Source: Microcaldota archaeon
GTDB lineage: Archaea > Micrarchaeota > Micrarchaeia > Micrarchaeales > CABMGC01
Direction: 5' to 3'
DNA: 13,206 nucleotides
Assembly (NCBI GenBank): GCA_021791075.1
Contig: JAJYXH010000017.1
Span: forward strand, 1 to 13,206
Part shown: piece by piece, positions 5,741 through 12,106 of the stretch
How the letters are laid out: every line of letters begins with the position of its first letter
How positions within the stretch are numbered: the stretch's first letter is position 1
Notes under the pieces: model-generated
Databases searched by the model: none
Told to the model about the DNA's origin: nothing
What the model saw: the letters and a program-made list of their open reading frames with translations, nothing else
Program-made: the position numbers and the translations under genes

Positions 5741-7360
5741 ATGCCTGATTTTAAGAACGAGTTCACATACAAGACATTCGTTGAGAATGGAAAGGAGGAC
5801 GAGTTCGACGGGCTCTTCGACTCTGCCGTGAAGAAGGTAAAGTCCAGCGTTCTTGGAGCCAAGTTCCCGCTCTACATCGATGGACAGGAGCGCTTCTCCA
5901 AGGAGGTCATTGCGGAGTACTCACCGATAGACGGGAGCCTGATAGGCACGTTCCAGAGGGCAACAAGAGATGATGCAAGAACAGCCATAGATGCCGCGCT
6001 CGTCGCATTTGATGGCTGGAGAGATACCGATTACAGGGAACGTGTGAGGATATTCAGGAAGGCTGCCGGAATCTTCTCAAGAGACAAGTTCATCATAGCA
6101 GCAATACTGAGCATAGAGAATGGTAAGACGCGATACGAGTCTGTGGGAGAGGTCGATGAGGCTATCGACTTCCTCAATTACTACTCATTCGAGATGGAGA
6201 GGAACAAGGGGTATTCTAGAAGGGCAAAACTCGCCGCGAGCACCAAGTCTGTAGGGGCAGGATTCCAGGGCGCCCCCGGAAGGGAGGAGAGGATAACTAT
6301 TGCCATGAAGCCTTACGGTGTCTTCGGGGTCATAGCGCCGTTCAACTTTCCTATCTCAATCTCAACAGGAATGAGTACAGGCGCACTGATAACCGGAAAT
6401 ACCGTCGTCTTCAAGCCCTCCAGCACCGACAATATGGCCATGCTCACCGGCTTTGCGATATACAAGGTATTCGAAGAGTCAGGCCTGCCAAAAGGCGTCT
6501 TCAATTACGTTACAGGCCCCGGATCAGAGGTGGGAGACGAGCTGGTCTCGAACGGCAAGGTGAGCGGCATAGCATTCACGGGATCGAAGAAGACGGGGCT
6601 TGGCATGATCGCGAAGTCGTTCAACTCAGGCCAGCAGAAGGTCTTCGTGGTCGAGATGGGCGGAAAGAACCCTGTCGTAGTCTCGAAGTATGCGAATCTA
6701 GATTACGCTGTAGATGGGATAGCGAGTTCCGCCTTCGGATACGCAGGCCAGAAGTGCAGCGCCTGTTCGAGGGTATATGTCCATATATCAAAGAAGGAGC
6801 AATTCCTGAGCAAGCTGGTCGAGAAGGCAAGGGCTATGGCAATAGGTGATCCTCTGGCCAAAGGAAACTACATAGGACCGTTGATAAGCGCGTCGGCACT
6901 CGAGCGTTACAGGAAGTCGGTTCTAGCGGCAAAGTCAGAGGGAAGAGTCGTTTATGGGGGCGGAGTCGTTGGAAAGGACCAGCGCGACCTTTATGTCGAG
7001 CCGGTGATAGCAGAGTTGGGGCAGCAGAGCAGGTTGATGCATGACGAGCTCTTCCTGCCGTTCCTTGTGGTGGACACGTACAAGGAGTTCGACGAGGCAT
7101 TGTCCAAGGCTAACGACAGTGAGTACGGCTTATGTGCCGGGCTCTACAGCGAGAAGAAGGGAGAGGTTAGGGAGTTTCTCGGAAAGATGCAGGCAGGAGT
7201 AATATACGTAAACCGGGAGATAGGGGCAACTACCGGCGCAATTGTGGGCGCACACACATTCGTAGGCTGGAAAGGAAGCGGACTCACAGGAAAAGGTACG
7301 GGAAGCCGGTTCTACCTAGAGCAGTTCATGAGGGAGCAGAGCAGGGCAGAGATAAAGTAG
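5741..7360 (+). CDS. rocA: Aldehyde dehydrogenase, RocA-type 1-pyrroline-5-carboxylate (glutamate semialdehyde) dehydrogenase
   Basis: A 539-residue ALDH-superfamily enzyme. NAD-binding features: PFNFP with N202, FKPS with K225, and FTGSKKTG (279-286). Catalysis: E305 in VVEMGGKNP and nucleophile C339 in GYAGQKCSACSR. GYxGQKCSACSR, the long N-terminal extension (about 40 residues before FPLYIDG) and the C-terminal GAHTFVGWKGSGLTGKGTG block resemble bacterial RocA/PruA, which oxidises glutamate 5-semialdehyde (from proline or arginine) to glutamate with NAD(P)+. The usual length is about 515-545. No proline dehydrogenase or arginine pathway gene is adjacent, so the substrate is inferred from family resemblance; another semialdehyde is possible. 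The stop is 5 bases from that of the convergent pseudogene. Confidence 0.82.
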   Translation: MPDFKNEFTYKTFVENGKEDEFDGLFDSAVKKVKSSVLGAKFPLYIDGQERFSKEVIAEYSPIDGSLIGTFQRATRDDARTAIDAALVAFDGWRDTDYRERVRIFRKAAGIFSRDKFIIAAILSIENGKTRYESVGEVDEAIDFLNYYSFEMERNKGYSRRAKLAASTKSVGAGFQGAPGREERITIAMKPYGVFGVIAPFNFPISISTGMSTGALITGNTVVFKPSSTDNMAMLTGFAIYKVFEESGLPKGVFNYVTGPGSEVGDELVSNGKVSGIAFTGSKKTGLGMIAKSFNSGQQKVFVVEMGGKNPVVVSKYANLDYAVDGIASSAFGYAGQKCSACSRVYVHISKKEQFLSKLVEKARAMAIGDPLAKGNYIGPLISASALERYRKSVLAAKSEGRVVYGGGVVGKDQRDLYVEPVIAELGQQSRLMHDELFLPFLVVDTYKEFDEALSKANDSEYGLCAGLYSEKKGEVREFLGKMQAGVIYVNREIGATTGAIVGAHTFVGWKGSGLTGKGTGSRFYLEQFMREQSRAEIK

Positions 7361-7365
7361 GTGTA

Positions 7366-7891
7366 CTACGGCTCTGCCTTATCCGCATTGATACTTCTCT
7401 GAAGCCTGGCGACATGCACGGTTATGTCCTCGCTGTTAGGCTCCCTGTACGCGGCTGCCTGCGCGATCTCCTTTGCTACAGAGTCTATCCTGTCAGGGCC
7501 ATCTCCTGCGCTTCTGAGAAGGTGTATGAAGCTGGCCATCTTCTCCGTATCGTATCCGTTGCGGCGAGAGCGATGCCGCACTCTCAAAGACCGCGTATGC
7601 AACGTGCGGTGAGCGCCTGAGTTGGAAGAGCAGTTCGATTGAGGAGAGGACCAGGGAGTTGTAACTAGCGCCCCTGAGCGCATGGGTAAACTCGTTGAAA
7701 AACATCTATTATCTCATTGATGCCCCTTGTATTCTTGAAGCCATTAATTGCCTTCTCGAAATTCTTCCTCGACCTATCCCTGAAGAATGTGCTCAGCCCA
7801 TCTAGGGCTTCCTTCCGACATCGACTACATCGGGCATCTCAAGATTCTTGGTCTTGACGGTGCGACCCACCCGTCCATTCCCCCCTTCCAT
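7366..7891 (-). pseudogene. Frameshifted gene of unknown function
   Basis: One protein can be followed through three frame changes. It starts at ATG 7891 (MEGGNGRVGRTVKTKNLEMP), moves frame near 7805 (VDVGRK to EALDGLSTFFRDRSRKNFEK), again at the five-T run near 7702 (NEIIDVF to FNEFTHALRGASYNSLVL), and again near 7580 (YAVFESAAS to NGYDTEKMASFIHLLRSAGD), ending at TAG 7366. The rebuilt product has about 175 residues, mostly helical and soluble. I recognise no family. A GGAGG lies just before the ATG and box A about 40 bases upstream, so the start looks genuine. Three separate indels favour a true pseudogene, but the T-run site could be a sequencing error. Neighbours are a convergent rocA and, upstream on the same strand, tRNA-Ala. 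Confidence 0.65.
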
Positions 7892-7920
7892 ATATCCTCC
7901 ACGTATACGTGGTTGGATAT
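7892..7920. promoter_or_regulatory. Palindrome over the predicted transcript start of the frameshifted gene
   Basis: A perfect 14-bp palindrome CCACGTATACGTGG (7899-7912) is flanked by ATATCC (7892-7897) and GGATAT (7915-7920), off-centre by half a base. It covers the predicted start of transcription (about 7909) and overlaps the GGAGG before the ATG. A repressor operator is the simplest reading; if the mRNA starts further upstream it could form a hairpin hiding the ribosome binding site. Confidence 0.5.
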
Positions 7921-7930
7921 GATTTTTTCA

Positions 7931-7940
7931 TATATAAAGA
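7931..7940 (-). promoter_or_regulatory. Box A of the frameshifted gene
   Basis: Minus strand TCTTTATATA, centred near 7935, which predicts transcription from about 7909 with a leader of about 18 bases carrying GGAGG. Confidence 0.5.
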
Positions 7941-7941
7941 T

Positions 7942-7969
7942 GGCTTTAATTTGTCGACTATTTAAAGCC
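7942..7969. repeat. 8-bp dyad upstream of the same box A
   Basis: GGCTTTAA (7942-7949) and TTAAAGCC (7962-7969) are perfect complements around a 12-base loop containing GTCGAC. It lies immediately upstream of box A for the minus-strand gene and also downstream of tRNA-Ala, so operator or tRNA terminator are both possible. Confidence 0.4.
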
Positions 7970-8003
7970 GGTATCAGTGCGAATGACAGAATTAAGTGGC
8001 AAG

Positions 8004-8075
8004 TGGACTCTGCGGGGATCGCACCCGCGACCTTCCGCTTGCAAAGCGGACGCTCTACTACTGAGCCAAGAGCCC
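8004..8075 (-). tRNA. tRNA-Ala (anticodon TGC)
   Basis: A 72-base cloverleaf including A73, no intron and no encoded CCA. Acceptor GGGCTCT/AGAGTCC contains the G3-U70 wobble that marks alanine tRNAs. Anticodon stem TCCGC/GCGGA encloses TTTGCAA. T stem GCGGG/CCCGC encloses TGCGATC, so position 55 is G and not U. The D loop AGTAGTA has A where the first G of the conserved GG pair (position 18) is expected. The rest is normal. Confidence 0.94.
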
Positions 8076-8101
8076 GTGTGTAAGCTACTCTTGTGCGCCT
8101 T

Positions 8102-8112
8102 CCTTTTTAACC
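8102..8112 (-). promoter_or_regulatory. Box A for tRNA-Ala
   Basis: Minus strand GGTTAAAAAGG, centred about 32 bases before the tRNA 5' end, a slightly long but acceptable archaeal spacing. Confidence 0.4.
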
Positions 8113-8191
8113 GTTTCGCAGAAGGGCCAGCCAGATCTGCCGGATTACACCGATTGTTGGTTATATAAGCGTAAATCTGGCAAAGAAATAG

Positions 8192-8200
8192 CTTTAAATA
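8192..8200 (+). promoter_or_regulatory. Box A for the acidic microprotein
   Basis: CTTTAAATA centred at 8196 predicts a start near 8222 and a 26-base leader that includes AGGTGA (8238-8243) four bases before the ATG. TTATATAAG at 8161-8169 and CTTATAAG at 8227-8234 are alternatives, less well placed. Confidence 0.5.
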
Positions 8201-8247
8201 ACCTTCCGATACACAAGGGTGAATTGCTTATAAGAACAGGTGAGCAT

Positions 8248-8367
8248 ATGGCCAAGAAAAAGGAGGAGAACGAAGAGGAAGACGACGAGGACGAGGAAGA
8301 CGAGAACACGGAGGACGACTTCGACGAGGACTCAGAGGACGACTTCGACGATGACTCCGAGGAGTAA
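8248..8367 (+). CDS. 39-residue hyperacidic microprotein
   Basis: Opens MAKKKEENEEEDDEDEEDEN and is then almost all Asp and Glu: 13 Asp and 14 Glu in 39 residues, three Lys near the N-terminus, net charge about -24. The second half is a tandem repeat, EDDFDEDS then EDDFDDDS, encoded by two 24-base copies (8311-8334, 8335-8358). No family is recognisable, and no fold is expected without a partner. Evidence that it is a gene: box A, AGGTGA four bases from ATG, a clean stop and an oligo-T terminator right behind it. Plausible but unproven roles are DNA mimicry, binding of basic chromatin or ribosomal proteins, or cation binding. Low complexity means similarity searches will be uninformative; neighbourhood conservation is the better test. 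Confidence 0.7.
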   Translation: MAKKKEENEEEDDEDEEDENTEDDFDEDSEDDFDDDSEE

Positions 8368-8398
8368 AATCTCTTTTATTCTTTATTATTTATTTTAT
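8368..8398 (+). terminator. Oligo-T terminator of the acidic microprotein
   Basis: Straight after TAA comes a run of T-rich blocks (CTCTTTTATTCTTTATTATT and TATTTTA), the classical archaeal termination signal. Confidence 0.65.
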
Positions 8399-8586
8399 CG
8401 TGGCGTCAGCCTCCTTACAGATGCCTGTTCCTGACACAACCGCACCAATTGAACCGGTATCAAGAAGCGTTTGATACACCTATCTTATCCACAACGGTAG
8501 TTATAGCCGCCATTAAAGTAATCCGGTAGAGTTCCCATTGGCTTGATAATATGTTATAATGCCTCCCAGAATCGCATTGCCCTGAA
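8390..8586 (-). pseudogene. Possible remnant of a broken gene downstream of the J-domain gene
   Basis: The stretch between the microprotein and the J-domain gene holds three protein-like pieces in different minus-strand frames: WDLIQGNAILGGIITYYQAN and NGNSTGLL then stop, MAAITTVVDKIGVSNAS then stop, and LDTGSIGAVVSGTGICKEAD ending at TAA 8390. They could be a frameshifted small hydrophobic protein, but pieces this short can be open by chance. The first piece overlaps the 3' end of the J-domain gene in another frame. No function is assigned. Confidence 0.22.
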
Positions 8587-10278
8587 TCAGGTCCCATTCC
8601 TGTCCCCAGACTTTCTCGACTTTAGTATCCTGTCGTAAGCCAGTGTCAGCTCAACGAACTTCTCATTACTTCCGCCAACGTCAGGATGATACTCCTTTGC
8701 CATGTTCCTGTATGCCCTCCTTACCTCCTCGTCGGTTGCATCTGGTCCCACCCCAAGGTACCTATATGCCCTACCTATATCCGTATTCGTGGTCCTTGTA
8801 CTCTCCCCTGTAGTCTCTACGCCAGCCCTAACGTGCTCCACCTCCTTGCCAATTCCCCCCGAAGGTCGGGCTTGGGCTCCTACAGTAGTGGTTTGATTGA
8901 TATTATCCTCGCGACGCCGCTGCGACCAGCTGTAATTCTCTTCCTTTCTCTTCCTCTCTTCTTCTGTCTCCTCTCTAACTCTACTATTGCCTCTCCCTCC
9001 CATCCTCCCGCCAAAGTTGGCTACGGTATCTCTAATCCTCTCCTGCGCCTTGCTGTACGCGGCCTTATTGCCCGTTGCTCCTGCCGCCATGGCATGCGCG
9101 CTAGTCATTTGCATGCTTGCTATGTAGCCAAGCGACGCCACGAGAGAGCCTACTGCCGAGCTCTGCCACTCGCTTGGCACATAGAACCTGCTCCTGCCTG
9201 TGATCTCCCTGTCCACCGCATCCCACTCCTTTTTGTACTCCTTTCTGGCTGCCCTTTCGCCTGCCTTGTCCCCATTTTCTATTGCCGCAGCTATCCTGCC
9301 GCCTATTCCCTTCAGTTCATTTTCATGTCCATTAAGTCTCTCTGCGCGTGAAGAGGTATACGAGCTCATGTATGCCGTCCTGTCCGGAGCCGATTTTACC
9401 CGTGCTATCTCTTCCATCTGAGCTGCGTGCTTTTTTGCAGTGGCAAGCTCCCGTTGCAGGGTGGTTGGTTTTACAGGCCTTGCTGGAAGCGGTATCGCCC
9501 TTGCGCCGGGAATCCTCTGCAGGGACTCGGCCCTTCTGAACTCCAGACTTCCGGCCTTCTTCTTCCGCATCATCGTGGCCGCGATCGCGACAGGCGGGGA
9601 GATCCAGAGGGCGTAGTGCATGAGCTTTTTAGTCACCTTCCTGAGTTCAGTGCTCTTTCTCAGCTCGCTCCTATCGCCAACGCCCAGTTTATTCAGCTTC
9701 CTGTTTCTTCTTAACTTGATCGCTGTTACCGCAGCCCCTATTGGTGGCACCGAGTAGAGAGCCGTGTACTTGACCGCTGCCCTTACGCCCCTCACCGCCT
9801 TCTTTTCCCATAGATTCTTTGCAAATCTTTTAGTTCCTGAACGTACTCTTTTTACTCTTGCCGCAGCCCTTCCAGCCGCCATCCGCACCCTTCCCTTCTG
9901 TTTTGCTGCTTCTTTTCCTATAGTGACCTTCTTTCCGGCCGATAGGGAGACAGGGCTTCCAATGTGCCTCTTCATATCCCTCCTCCTCTCCAAACGCCTC
10001 TGTATCCTGCTGACTATAAACCCCCTCTTGCCCTTCCTGGCATAGCTCAACTTCGCGCTAGGAACAATTATGAAGTACCTTCCGAGCGCACTTCTTCCGG
10101 AGAAGGACCCCCTTCCAACCCCTATGCCTGCCAGGGTGGCTATCCCGAAGAGATTGAAGATGCTGTAGCCACGCGTTGCGCCTGCCGCAGCGACTATAAG
10201 TATGACTATTATCATCAGCGGTACGAGTGCGTCAACTGCCCCTATCGACAACACTATTGCGAGAAGTACCCCTAACAA
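8587..10278 (-). CDS. Basic membrane protein with a C-terminal J domain
   Basis: A 563-residue protein. Residues 1-55 form two hydrophobic segments (LLAIVLSIGAVDALVPLMII onward, and IFNLFGIATLAGIGVG). Residues about 65-165 are extremely Lys/Arg-rich. Two weaker hydrophobic stretches follow (YTALYSVPPIGAAVTAI, LMHYALWISPPVAIAATMM), then a long soluble, charged region. The last 60 residues are a J domain (AYRYLGVGPDATDEEVRRAY, HPD at 531-533), which in DnaJ-family proteins stimulates Hsp70 ATPase; there is no zinc-finger or CTD, so it is a class C J protein. It probably recruits DnaK to the inner membrane face. The TTG start has GGTGA four bases upstream, supporting it over any ATG. Its role is unknown; the neighbouring helical and surface proteins on the same strand suggest a shared complex. 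Confidence 0.75.
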   Translation of the reverse strand: MLGVLLAIVLSIGAVDALVPLMIIVILIVAAAGATRGYSIFNLFGIATLAGIGVGRGSFSGRSALGRYFIIVPSAKLSYARKGKRGFIVSRIQRRLERRRDMKRHIGSPVSLSAGKKVTIGKEAAKQKGRVRMAAGRAAARVKRVRSGTKRFAKNLWEKKAVRGVRAAVKYTALYSVPPIGAAVTAIKLRRNRKLNKLGVGDRSELRKSTELRKVTKKLMHYALWISPPVAIAATMMRKKKAGSLEFRRAESLQRIPGARAIPLPARPVKPTTLQRELATAKKHAAQMEEIARVKSAPDRTAYMSSYTSSRAERLNGHENELKGIGGRIAAAIENGDKAGERAARKEYKKEWDAVDREITGRSRFYVPSEWQSSAVGSLVASLGYIASMQMTSAHAMAAGATGNKAAYSKAQERIRDTVANFGGRMGGRGNSRVREETEEERKRKEENYSWSQRRREDNINQTTTVGAQARPSGGIGKEVEHVRAGVETTGESTRTTNTDIGRAYRYLGVGPDATDEEVRRAYRNMAKEYHPDVGGSNEKFVELTLAYDRILKSRKSGDRNGT

Positions 10279-10315
10279 GCCGTCACCGCATTTAATTATA
10301 TGGTCTCCCGTTTCT

Positions 10316-10325
10316 GATATAAATA
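10316..10325 (-). promoter_or_regulatory. Box A for the J-domain gene
   Basis: Minus strand TATTTATATC, centred near 10320, predicts transcription from about 10294 and a 16-base leader with GGTGA at 10283-10287. The rest of the 155-base gap shows nothing clear, apart from back-to-back stop codons TAG TAA TAG ending the upstream gene. Confidence 0.5.
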
Positions 10326-10433
10326 GGTATCTTTCCGCGTATGACGATAGTGCACGATGCGGTCTTGATCTGCAGCTCTGATGCTTAACTCTGCGCCAAT
10401 TGAGATGTGCTGCAGCCTGCCCAAGTACTATTA

Positions 10434-12008
10434 CTAGATAGTAACTATGTGTGGCGCCTCGTTGAGCGTCTCGGACGTAGTCTCAGCCTCTTTGCGCTGA
10501 AGCTCCATCACCGCGCTCTTGTTCCTCTGGTGTTCCAGAAGGCTCAGGACTACCTGCTCCCGGAGGTTATCGCTCAGTGGATCTAGAGCCGCTTGCACGC
10601 TCTTCCCGAGTGCGTTGAGCACCTCTTCCGCTGTGGCCGTCGCCCCTGCCTGGGCCTCGTCAAGCGCGGCTGCAACGGCAGCCGCGTATATCTGTTGTCC
10701 GACCCTTCCCTGTATCCCATTAGGATGCGACGTGAATGCGACAACGTTCAGCTTGTCAGCAAGGCCGAGCGGTTTGAGTGACGCAAGTTCGTCCATGGCG
10801 TGGTCAAGCTCGTTGTTCATGGCCACAAGCGCCCTCTTCCCTTCGGCATCCATCACGCTCATATAGACCTGCGACATTGCCAGGAACTTTGCCCTCTCGT
10901 CATTGAGGGGATCCAGAACCTTTTTCCTGAATTCATCATTGCTGGCGTAGCCGCTTCCATTGATGACGTTGCCCATATCATCGACTGTGTATCCGTCCCC
11001 ATACATGGTCATCCTCTTTGCGTTATCGATGGCAGTCATAAAGTCCCTCTGATGATCGGACATCTGGCCAAGAAGCGCGTTTCTCTCGGCCTCCTGGACC
11101 ACCGAGACCCTCTCATTTATTATGCTCAATCCCATGCGCGATACTTCTTCTGGCACCATCTTCCCGAAACTCTCGGCCATCGCGGTAACCGTCAGGCCGT
11201 TCTTGCCGACCTCTCCGAGTTTCTGCGCTATGGTCTGCGATACTGCCATGTTCTTCTCAAGGTCGACTATCTCCTGGTGCACCCCAGGCAGGTTTATGTT
11301 GTCTGCTATCTTGAGCAGGAATGCCCTCTGCTGGTCTACGCTCCTTGCAGGTGACGCTATCTGGCCAACGTCGTATCTCATCGGCTTGGTGCCGCTTCCC
11401 GCGGCCCTGCCGGACTTCTTCATGTACCTGTCAACCTCGTCGCAGAATCTCATTACGGTGTAGAGGTTGCTCTCGCTCCTCCCTGCCTTCCTGTCTATCG
11501 CCCTCTCGAATCCCCTGCGACTCAACTTGAAAGGGTCTACGGCGATGTGCCTCACCTCATCCAGCGAGTTGGAGAAGTGGGTATTCAACGTCTTGAGTAT
11601 CGCTCCCTCGTCCCTCTGATTCCCCAGCCTGTCGCTCAGCTCTGCCAGCGCGGCAAGTGCCCTTCCATCCCCCTCCTTTATGCCATCGTTCATACTGCTT
11701 ATGCTGTTGCTTATGTCATGGATCTTTCTATAGAATATGTCCTGCGAGATAGACCTGCCTTCAAGCGCCTCGGCATCGGCCTTTGTCAGGTCCTCGCCTA
11801 GCAGGCTCCTTCTTACCGCCCTCTTCTCAGCCTCTGTGGGGGTAGCAGTGCTCCAGTGCTCCTTCTCCATCCTGGTCATTGCGTCACGCAGGGTCTGCTC
11901 GCCCCTCTTCAGCCCGTCTGCAAGCTCCTCTACCCTTATAGTAGCGCTCTCGCTCAATCTTGACTCCGCAGCCAGAGACCTTCTGTTCCTACTACCTACA
12001 AATGCCAT
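10434..12008 (-). CDS. Large helical soluble protein of unknown function
   Basis: A 524-residue protein with no signal peptide or membrane segment, rich in Ala, Glu, Arg, Asp and Ser, and predicted by eye to be almost entirely helical with heptad-like stretches (IRVEELADGLKRGEQTLRDA; VHQEIVDLEKNMAVSQTIAQ; REQVVLSLLEHQRNKSAVME). There is hardly any Cys and no catalytic motif that I recognise. It begins with a basic MAFVGSRNRRS segment and ends in a polar tail (ETTSETLNEAPHIVTI). A scaffold or structural role in the cytoplasm is only an inference. The ATG at 12008 follows its own box A by a short leader. It sits between the surface-protein gene and the membrane J-protein gene, all on the minus strand, which suggests common function. 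Confidence 0.7.
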   Translation of the reverse strand: MAFVGSRNRRSLAAESRLSESATIRVEELADGLKRGEQTLRDAMTRMEKEHWSTATPTEAEKRAVRRSLLGEDLTKADAEALEGRSISQDIFYRKIHDISNSISSMNDGIKEGDGRALAALAELSDRLGNQRDEGAILKTLNTHFSNSLDEVRHIAVDPFKLSRRGFERAIDRKAGRSESNLYTVMRFCDEVDRYMKKSGRAAGSGTKPMRYDVGQIASPARSVDQQRAFLLKIADNINLPGVHQEIVDLEKNMAVSQTIAQKLGEVGKNGLTVTAMAESFGKMVPEEVSRMGLSIINERVSVVQEAERNALLGQMSDHQRDFMTAIDNAKRMTMYGDGYTVDDMGNVINGSGYASNDEFRKKVLDPLNDERAKFLAMSQVYMSVMDAEGKRALVAMNNELDHAMDELASLKPLGLADKLNVVAFTSHPNGIQGRVGQQIYAAAVAAALDEAQAGATATAEEVLNALGKSVQAALDPLSDNLREQVVLSLLEHQRNKSAVMELQRKEAETTSETLNEAPHIVTI

Positions 12009-12037
12009 ATTCTCACATTATGACTTATGTCTCTTGT

Positions 12038-12049
12038 GGTATATATTTA
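12038..12049 (-). promoter_or_regulatory. Box A of the 524-residue protein gene
   Basis: Minus strand AAATATATACC, centred near 12044, predicts transcription from about 12018, about ten bases before the ATG. The gene thus need not rely on read-through from the surface-protein gene. Confidence 0.55.
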
Positions 12050-12059
12050 TTTGCTTTTG

Positions 12060-12076
12060 ATCCTTTCGGCAAGGAT
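12060..12076. terminator. Small hairpin after the surface-protein gene
   Basis: ATCCTT (12060-12065) and AAGGAT (12071-12076) pair around TCGGC, 31 bases beyond the stop at 12107. There is no good T-run on the minus strand, so a terminator role is weakly supported. Confidence 0.3.
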
Positions 12077-12106
12077 TATGACTTGGTGTTAGTCGGTTCC
12101 AGATAA

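Noticed and set aside
8130..8181. GCCAGAT and ATCTGGC inverted pair upstream of the acidic microprotein
   Set aside because: The arms are only seven bases and 38 bases apart, which is easily chance.
8240..8434. A 64-residue Arg/Thr/Lys-rich plus-strand frame
   Set aside because: It is a shadow of the acidic microprotein gene in another frame, with a worse start and no fit to the ribosome binding site.
8686..9351. Plus-strand frame of 221 residues with hydrophobic stretches
   Set aside because: It is antisense to the J-domain gene; the minus strand there encodes the HPD motif and charged regions.
10800..11354. Plus-strand frame of 184 residues opposite the helical protein
   Set aside because: It is an antisense shadow with no start signals, and the long minus-strand frame explains it.
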